Shown here: positions 59,744-64,000 of the stretch, piece by piece
Layout: every line of letters starts with the position of its first letter
Numbering within the stretch: position 1 is the stretch's first letter
Notes under the pieces: generated by a model
Told to the model about the DNA's origin: nothing
Database searches by the model: none
The model's input: the letters and a program-made list of their open reading frames with translations, nothing else
NCBI RefSeq assembly: GCF_001984105.1
Contig: NZ_MTQM01000006.1
Location: 1 to 64,000 of the forward strand
Reading direction: 5' to 3'
Source: Microbacterium sp. CSI-V
GTDB lineage: Bacteria > Actinomycetota > Actinomycetes > Actinomycetales > Microbacteriaceae
Length of the DNA: 64,000 nt
Made by a program: the position numbers and the translations under genes

Positions 59744-60736
59744 ATGCACCCGCTCGACGCGCTCACCGAGATCGCGTATCTGCTCGAGCGGGAGAGGTCG
59801 TCGCGCTACAAGTCGAAGGCGTTCCGCACGGCGGCCGCGGCCATCGAGGGACTGAGCGACGAGGAGTTGCGCGATCCCGGGCTGCGGCGGCGTCCGGGAA
59901 TCGGCGACTCCACGTTCGCGGTGATCCGGGAAGCGCTGGACGGCGGTGTGCCGGAGCGGTTGGCGACGCTCCGCGCGGAGGCGGGCCTCGGCGGTGGGGG
60001 AGAACTGCGGTCGGCGCTCCGGGGCGACCTGCACAGCCACAGCGACTGGTCCGACGGCCTGACACCGATCGAGCCGATGGTCGAGGCGGCGCGGCGGCTC
60101 GGTCACGAGTACCTGGCCCTCACCGACCACTCGCCGCGGCTGACGGTGGCGAACGGTCTGTCGCCCGAGCGGCTCCGCTCGCAGATCGAGGTCGTCCGCG
60201 GGGTCTCCGGCGACGGGTTCACGCTCCTGACCGGTATCGAGGTCGACATCCTGGACGACGGTGCCCTCGACCAGGAGGACGCTCTCCTGCGCGAACTCGA
60301 TGTGGTCGTGGCATCCGTGCACTCGAAGCTGCGGATGGAGGCCGGCCCGATGACGCGCCGGCTGGTGGCGGCGGTCAGTGACCCGCGCGTCGATGTTCTC
60401 GGCCACGTCACGGGGCGCCTCGTCGAGGGAGCGCGCGGGACCCGGCCGCCGTCGGAGTTCGACGCGCGGGAGGTGTTCGCGGCGTGCGCGGCATCCGGTG
60501 TGGCGGTCGAGATCAATTCGCGTCCCGAACGTCAGGACCCGCCCGACGACCTGCTCGCGCTGGCGCTGTCGGAGGGATGCCTGTTCTCGATCGACTCGGA
60601 TGCGCACGCTCCGGGTCAGCTGTCGCTGCTCGACTACGGCGCGGTCCGCGCGGAGGCGGCGGGGGTCCCGGCCGAGCGGATCATCACGACGTGGCCCCTG
60701 CCCCGGCTGCGGGAGTGGCTCGCCCGCGACCGCTGA
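59744..60736 (+). CDS. PHP-domain phosphoesterase with N-terminal PolX-like helical domain
   Basis: 330-residue protein. Residues 1 to about 90 resemble the helix-hairpin-helix region of family X DNA polymerases (ALTEIAYLLERERSSRYKSK, RRRPGIGDSTFAVI). The PHP domain (about 97-330) begins RGDLHSHSDWSDG with intact metal histidines and continues ALTDHSPRL, TGIEVDIL, VVASVHSKL, HVTGR and SIDSDAHAP. The polymerase palm that lies between these parts in full PolX is missing. It may be a phosphatase or a DNA-end processing nuclease; histidinol phosphatase is a less likely alternative. Cotranscribed with trpD by spacing; ends 7 bases from a convergent exonuclease gene. Confidence 0.82.
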   Translation: MHPLDALTEIAYLLERERSSRYKSKAFRTAAAAIEGLSDEELRDPGLRRRPGIGDSTFAVIREALDGGVPERLATLRAEAGLGGGGELRSALRGDLHSHSDWSDGLTPIEPMVEAARRLGHEYLALTDHSPRLTVANGLSPERLRSQIEVVRGVSGDGFTLLTGIEVDILDDGALDQEDALLRELDVVVASVHSKLRMEAGPMTRRLVAAVSDPRVDVLGHVTGRLVEGARGTRPPSEFDAREVFAACAASGVAVEINSRPERQDPPDDLLALALSEGCLFSIDSDAHAPGQLSLLDYGAVRAEAAGVPAERIITTWPLPRLREWLARDR

Positions 60737-60743
60737 GCCGCGC

Positions 60744-61670
60744 TCAGCCGCGCAGGGCGGCCAGTGCCCGGGTCATCGACGTGCCGAGGTTCCAGCGCGC
60801 GGCGAGCGCGGTGGCGGCTTCCGCCCGGCCGTCGTCCACCGCGATGCGGTCGTCGGCGGGCGCGAGATCGAGGTCGCGGACGACTCCGACGACGGTCGGC
60901 GCGACGTCGAGGTAGTCCGCGGCGGCGAGGATCTTGGCCCGCTGCGCGGGGGAGCCGGCCGTCCCTTCCGCGGCGGCGGAGCGGATGGCGTCGAGGTCGC
61001 CCGCCGCGGCCAGGAGCGCGGCCGCGGACTTCTCGCCGATCCCCGGCACGCCGGGCAGGCCGTCGGAGGGGTCGCCGCGCAGCGCCGCGAAGTCGGCGTA
61101 CTGAGCCGCGCGGATGCCGTATCGGGCCTGTACGGCCGCGTCGTCGATGATCTCGAGGTTGCTCATTCCCCGGGCCGTGTAGACCACCCGGATGCCACGG
61201 TCGTCGTCGACGAGCTGGAAGAGGTCGCGATCGCCGGTGACGATGTCGACGGGCACGTCGGCGCGTGTGGCGAGCGTGCCGATGACGTCGTCGGCCTCGT
61301 GCTCGGGGGCTCCGACGATCGCGAGGCCGAGTGTCTCGAGGGTCTCGCGGATGAGGGGGATCTGTGCGGTCAACGCCGCCGGGACCTCCTCGACGTCGGG
61401 GCCGCCCTCGACGGTCTCCACGACCCGGTGGGCTTTGTAGGTCGGGAGGAGATCGACCCGCCACCCCGGTCGCCAGTCGTCGTCCCAGCAGGCCACCAGC
61501 CGCGTCGGTTCGTACGTGGTGACGAGCTTCGCGATGATGTCGAGGAGTCCCCGCGCGGCGTTGACGGACGTGCCGTCGTCGGCCTTGACCTTGTCGGGCA
61601 CGCCGTAGAACGCACGGAAGTACAGCGACGCGGTGTCGAGCAGGAGCAGTTTTTCCGGACGGGATGCCAT
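60744..61670 (-). CDS. 5'-3' exonuclease (Pol I N-terminal type)
   Basis: 308-residue structure-specific nuclease like the FEN domain of DNA polymerase I. Metal-binding aspartates are in LLLLDTASLYFRAFYG, ACWDDDW, EADDVIGTLA and VTGDRDLFQLV; the helix-three-turn-helix LPGVPGIGEKSAAALL binds DNA. A stand-alone copy, without polymerase, as in Rv2090 of mycobacteria. It likely removes flaps or RNA primers alongside Pol I. Leaderless ATG start, divergent from the YchJ-type gene. Confidence 0.9.
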   Translation of the reverse strand: MASRPEKLLLLDTASLYFRAFYGVPDKVKADDGTSVNAARGLLDIIAKLVTTYEPTRLVACWDDDWRPGWRVDLLPTYKAHRVVETVEGGPDVEEVPAALTAQIPLIRETLETLGLAIVGAPEHEADDVIGTLATRADVPVDIVTGDRDLFQLVDDDRGIRVVYTARGMSNLEIIDDAAVQARYGIRAAQYADFAALRGDPSDGLPGVPGIGEKSAAALLAAAGDLDAIRSAAAEGTAGSPAQRAKILAAADYLDVAPTVVGVVRDLDLAPADDRIAVDDGRAEAATALAARWNLGTSMTRALAALRG

Positions 61671-61676
61671 GTGCCC

Positions 61677-61682
61677 AGGCTA
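61677..61682 (-). promoter_or_regulatory. -10 hexamer of the exonuclease gene (leaderless)
   Basis: TAGCCT, 6-base spacer GGGCAC, then ATG. Confidence 0.55.
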
Positions 61683-61701
61683 GTGAGGACGCCCGAGAAT
61701 C

Positions 61702-61707
61702 TAGAGT
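61702..61707 (+). promoter_or_regulatory. -10 hexamer of the YchJ-type gene (leaderless)
   Basis: TAGAGT, 6-base spacer GTCGGG, then GTG. It is back to back with the exonuclease promoter within 43 bases. Confidence 0.55.
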
Positions 61708-61713
61708 GTCGGG

Positions 61714-62109
61714 GTGTCTTTCGGTGCCCGGCCCCTCCGCCCCTCCGCCTCCGCTCCGTGCCCGTGCGGGCGCGCGGCGTTCGGCGAGTGCTGCGGTCCG
61801 CTCCTCGACGGCGTCGCGGCGCCCTCGGCGGAACGGCTTATGCGGTCGCGCTACACCGCGTTCGCGGTCGGCGACGCCGATCACCTCGTGCGGACGTGGC
61901 ATCCCCGTACCCGTCCGGAGGACATCGACCTCGACGACACGGTCTGGGAGGGGCTCGTGATCGACGAGGCCGTCGAGGACGGGGATGCCGCGACGGTGGC
62001 GTTCGCGGCATCGTGGCGGCGCCGGGGCGAGCGGGGCGTGCTGTCGGAGCGGAGCAGATTCGTCCGGCGCGGGGGCCGCTGGGTGTACGTCGACGGCGAC
62101 GTCGCCTGA
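61714..62109 (+). CDS. YchJ-family SEC-C motif protein
   Basis: 131-residue UPF0225 member. The N-terminal zinc-binding motif reads CPCGRAAFGECCG, followed by AERLMRSRYTAFAVGD, the family signature, and a cystatin-like beta domain. Zinc binding is clear; function is not established for the family. Leaderless GTG. The next gene on the strand starts 71 bases on with its own promoter. Confidence 0.88.
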   Translation: MSFGARPLRPSASAPCPCGRAAFGECCGPLLDGVAAPSAERLMRSRYTAFAVGDADHLVRTWHPRTRPEDIDLDDTVWEGLVIDEAVEDGDAATVAFAASWRRRGERGVLSERSRFVRRGGRWVYVDGDVA

Positions 62110-62145
62110 GCCGTCAAGCCCGGCATCCGTGTCGGCGGCGGTGCG

Positions 62146-62151
62146 TAGGCT
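62146..62151 (+). promoter_or_regulatory. Candidate -10 of the three-gene operon 62181-64000
   Basis: TAGGCT; the leader of about 25 bases carries GAGAGGA. Confidence 0.45.
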
Positions 62152-62180
62152 CGCCGCTGGAACCCGATGAGAGGACACGC

Positions 62181-62564
62181 ATGATCCCCGATGCGCTTCG
62201 TGACCTGCTCGAGAATCCGAACTACGGCGCCCTGGGCACCGTCCGTCCCGACGGATCGGTGCAGGTCAACCCCATGTGGTTCGAGTTCGACGGCGAGCAC
62301 GTGCTCTTCACCCACACGACGACCCGGCAGAAATACCGCAACCTGCAGGCCAATCCGTCGATGAGCTTCATGGTCTTCGACCCCGACCAGCCGTACCGCT
62401 ACATCGAGGTGCGCGGACGGTTGGTGGACGAGGTCCCCGATCCCGAGGGGGCGTTCTACGTGCGCCTGGGTCAGCGCTACGGCAATGCGGGGCAGCAGCC
62501 CCCGCCCGATCGCGCGAACCGCGTGATCCTGAAGATGTCGGTCGAGAAGGTCGGAGGACAGTGA
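62181..62564 (+). CDS. PPOX-class split-barrel flavin/F420-dependent enzyme
   Basis: 127-residue protein of the pyridoxamine 5'-phosphate oxidase fold. GALGTVRPDGSVQVNPMWFE and HTTTRQKYRNLQANPSMSF match the subgroup annotated as PPOX-class F420-dependent. It may bind FMN, F420 or heme; substrate unknown. GAGAGGA precedes the ATG. One base separates it from the NAD(P)-binding gene. Confidence 0.85.
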   Translation: MIPDALRDLLENPNYGALGTVRPDGSVQVNPMWFEFDGEHVLFTHTTTRQKYRNLQANPSMSFMVFDPDQPYRYIEVRGRLVDEVPDPEGAFYVRLGQRYGNAGQQPPPDRANRVILKMSVEKVGGQ

Positions 62565-62565
62565 C

Positions 62566-63231
62566 ATGGAACGCATCGTGATCATCGGTGGACACGGCAA
62601 GGTCGCCCTGCACCTGGCGGGTCTCCTCGCCGAGCGCGGCGACGAGGCGGTGTCGGTGGTGCGCAACCCCGACCACCGCGCCGACGTCGAAGCCGCGGGC
62701 GGGCAGCCGCTCGTGCTCGATGTCGAGAAGGCGGACGTCGACGAGATGGCCGCCGCCTTCGACGGCGCGGACGCCATCGTGTGGTCCGCGGGCGCCGGCG
62801 GCGGTTCCGCCGAGCGGACGTACGCGGTCGACCGCGACGCCGCGCAGCGCGCCGTCGACGCGGCCGCGAAGGCGGGCGTGCGCCGGTTCGTGATGGTGTC
62901 GTGGATCGGCTCGACGCCGGACCACGGCATCCCGGAGGACGATCCGTTCTTCGCCTACGCCGACGCCAAGCTCCAGGCCGACGACCACCTCCGGGCCAGC
63001 GACCTGGACTGGACGATCCTCGGCCCCGGCACCCTGACACTCGACCCGCCCACCGGTCGTATCACGACCGCCCCGCAGGGCAAGGGCGAGGTAGGTCGCG
63101 CCGACGTCGCCGCCGTCGTCGCGGCGACCCTCGTGCAGTCGGCAACCATCGGGCGGTTCATCCGCTTCGGTGCGGGCGACACCCTCATCGCTGAAGCACT
63201 CGTATCCGACTCCGAAGGAGCATCCGCATGA
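62566..63231 (+). CDS. NAD(P)-binding atypical short-chain dehydrogenase
   Basis: 221-residue Rossmann protein of the NAD(P)H-binding (YwnB/NmrA-like) group. Dinucleotide loop IIGGHGKVALHLAGLLAERG at the start; FVMVSWIGSTP, then YADAKLQADDHLRASDLDWTIL with the usual tyrosine-lysine region in altered form. Could be a reductase or a redox-sensing protein. Overlaps the next gene by four bases (ATGA). Confidence 0.85.
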   Translation: MERIVIIGGHGKVALHLAGLLAERGDEAVSVVRNPDHRADVEAAGGQPLVLDVEKADVDEMAAAFDGADAIVWSAGAGGGSAERTYAVDRDAAQRAVDAAAKAGVRRFVMVSWIGSTPDHGIPEDDPFFAYADAKLQADDHLRASDLDWTILGPGTLTLDPPTGRITTAPQGKGEVGRADVAAVVAATLVQSATIGRFIRFGAGDTLIAEALVSDSEGASA

Positions 63232-64000
63232 CCGATCTCACCGCCCGCGCCGAGACCCTCGCGTCTCTTCACCACGCCCCCGAGATCCTGCGCGTCGTCA
63301 ACGTATGGGACGTCGTCTCGGCGCGCGCGATCGCCGACCTGCCGCAGACCCGGGCGCTCGCGACCGCCGGCCACTCGATCGCCGCGACCTTCGGCTACGA
63401 GGACGGCGAGAACATCCCGCTCGACCTCATGCTCGACATGGTCGGGCGCATCGTCGCGGCCGTCGACGTTCCGGTCTCCGCCGATCTCGACGCCGGGTAC
63501 GGCGACCCGGGCGAGACCGTGCGCCGCGCGATCGGCGTCGGCGTCGTCGGTGCCAACGTCGAGGACCGTCTGCGGCCGCTCGCGGACTCCGTCGCCGCGG
63601 TCGAGGCGATCGTCGCCGCGGGTGCGGCCGAGGGCGTGCCCTTCGTCCTCAACGCGCGCACCGACGCCGTTCTGAAGGGCGGCGACCGTCCCCTCGACGA
63701 GAAGCTCGAGGATGCCATCGCCCGCGGCCGCGCGTACCTCGACGCCGGAGCCACGACCGTGTTCGTCCCGGGCCTCCTGGACGCGGACGCGACGCGTCGC
63801 CTGGTCGAGGGCATCGGCGAACGGAAGGTGAGTGTGATCGGCGTGCCCGGCGCGCTGACCGCCGCCGAGTACGAGGCCCTCGGGGTGGCGCGGATCTCCT
63901 ACGGACCGCAGACGCAGCGGGTCGCACTCACCGCCCTGCAGGACCTGGCGATCGACCTGTACGGCTCGGGCGTCATCCCGTCCACGGTGCGCGCCCTGAA
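63228..64000 (+). CDS. Isocitrate lyase/PEP mutase-superfamily protein, N-terminal part (runs off the window)
   Basis: The first 257 codons are present and the gene continues past 64000. TIM-barrel enzyme of the PEP mutase/ICL group: VVNVWDVVSARAI, ATAGHSIAATFGYEDGE, VSADLDAGYGDP with the metal aspartates, GANVEDR and FVLNARTDAVL. The nucleophile loop KKCGH of true isocitrate lyase is absent, so 2-methylisocitrate lyase-like or oxaloacetate hydrolase-like chemistry is more likely. The last gene of a three-gene operon with GAAGGAG upstream. Confidence 0.88.
   Translation, partial: MTDLTARAETLASLHHAPEILRVVNVWDVVSARAIADLPQTRALATAGHSIAATFGYEDGENIPLDLMLDMVGRIVAAVDVPVSADLDAGYGDPGETVRRAIGVGVVGANVEDRLRPLADSVAAVEAIVAAGAAEGVPFVLNARTDAVLKGGDRPLDEKLEDAIARGRAYLDAGATTVFVPGLLDADATRRLVEGIGERKVSVIGVPGALTAAEYEALGVARISYGPQTQRVALTALQDLAIDLYGSGVIPSTVRAL

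Noticed and set aside
1..64000. tRNA, rRNA, prophage, insertion sequence or genomic island
   Set aside because: No transposase, integrase, phage gene, long repeat or composition shift was found, and gene order is that of conserved actinobacterial housekeeping blocks.

Overview
The window is a continuous, gene-dense piece of a high-GC Gram-positive chromosome. Gene order and protein sequences point to an actinobacterium of the Microbacteriaceae, most likely Microbacterium. The signs are a GarA/FtsR pair, PknL-type and DivIVA (Wag31) genes, a menaquinol bc1-aa3 oxidase with a diheme QcrC, very GC-rich third codon positions, and many leaderless GTG starts. I see no mobile element, CRISPR array, rRNA or tRNA gene. 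No stretch longer than about 300 bases lacks a gene; the largest gap is the leader and operator region in front of mraZ.

Layout. 1-3.0 kb: the start of dihydrolipoyl dehydrogenase (truncated by the window edge), a CopC-type copper-binding protein, then garA, ftsR and a second MerR regulator. 3.1-10.2 kb: a hairpin-rich convergent junction, a ParA-type ATPase, pyruvate carboxylase, a MinD-like ATPase with a long acidic tail, and peptide deformylase. 10.2-20.3 kb: a block whose order matches the Rv2173-Rv2187 neighbourhood of Mycobacterium tuberculosis as I remember it: long-chain acyl-CoA ligase, ROK glucokinase, PlsC, class II DAHP synthase, PASTA kinase PknL with an Rv2175c-type DNA-binding protein, a LysM cell-wall protein, a polyprenyl diphosphate synthase and a DUF3040 protein. 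20.5-37.0 kb: the division and cell wall (dcw) cluster mraZ-rsmH-ftsL-ftsI-murF-mraY-murD-ftsW-murG-murC-ftsQ-ftsZ-yggS-sepF-yggT-divIVA, without murE and without the usual yfiH. 37.0-49.4 kb: lspA, rluD, a NUDIX hydrolase, dnaE, a membrane protein of unknown function, hisD, nrdR, pyrD, a DUF3043 protein, an M20 peptidase and erpA. 49.6-58.5 kb: the terminal respiratory branch, ctaC-ctaD-ctaF on the plus strand and ctaE-qcrC-qcrA-qcrB on the minus strand, with a PP2C phosphatase and a rhodanese between them. 58.7-64 kb: trpD, a PHP-domain protein, a 5'-3' exonuclease, and a small operon running off the right edge.

How the genes work together. The cell-wall part makes UDP-MurNAc-peptide (murD, murF, murC), lipid I/II (mraY, murG; the polyprenyl synthase may supply lipid carrier), polymerises and crosslinks it (ftsW, ftsI), and places the septum and poles (ftsZ, sepF, ftsQ, ftsL, divIVA). 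MraZ controls the front of the cluster through three GTGGR repeats. FtsR, encoded 31 kb away, is a good candidate to act on the palindrome I describe in the ftsZ promoter. PknL and the PP2C phosphatase are candidate partners in phospho-signalling, with GarA linking such signalling to central carbon flow, to which lpd and pyc also belong. The cta and qcr genes together encode the bc1-aa3 supercomplex.

The strongest unlisted signals are at DNA level. About a quarter of the genes have a TANNNT hexamer exactly 6-7 bases before the start codon (leaderless promoters), and in three of them the hexamer begins with the TAG stop of the preceding gene. The heptamer GGATGCC/GGCATCC is strongly over-represented and drags rare codons with it. 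A 64-base near-perfect hairpin with AT-rich arm segments sits at 3.1 kb. I found no obviously novel multi-gene system; most genes are conserved housekeeping genes.
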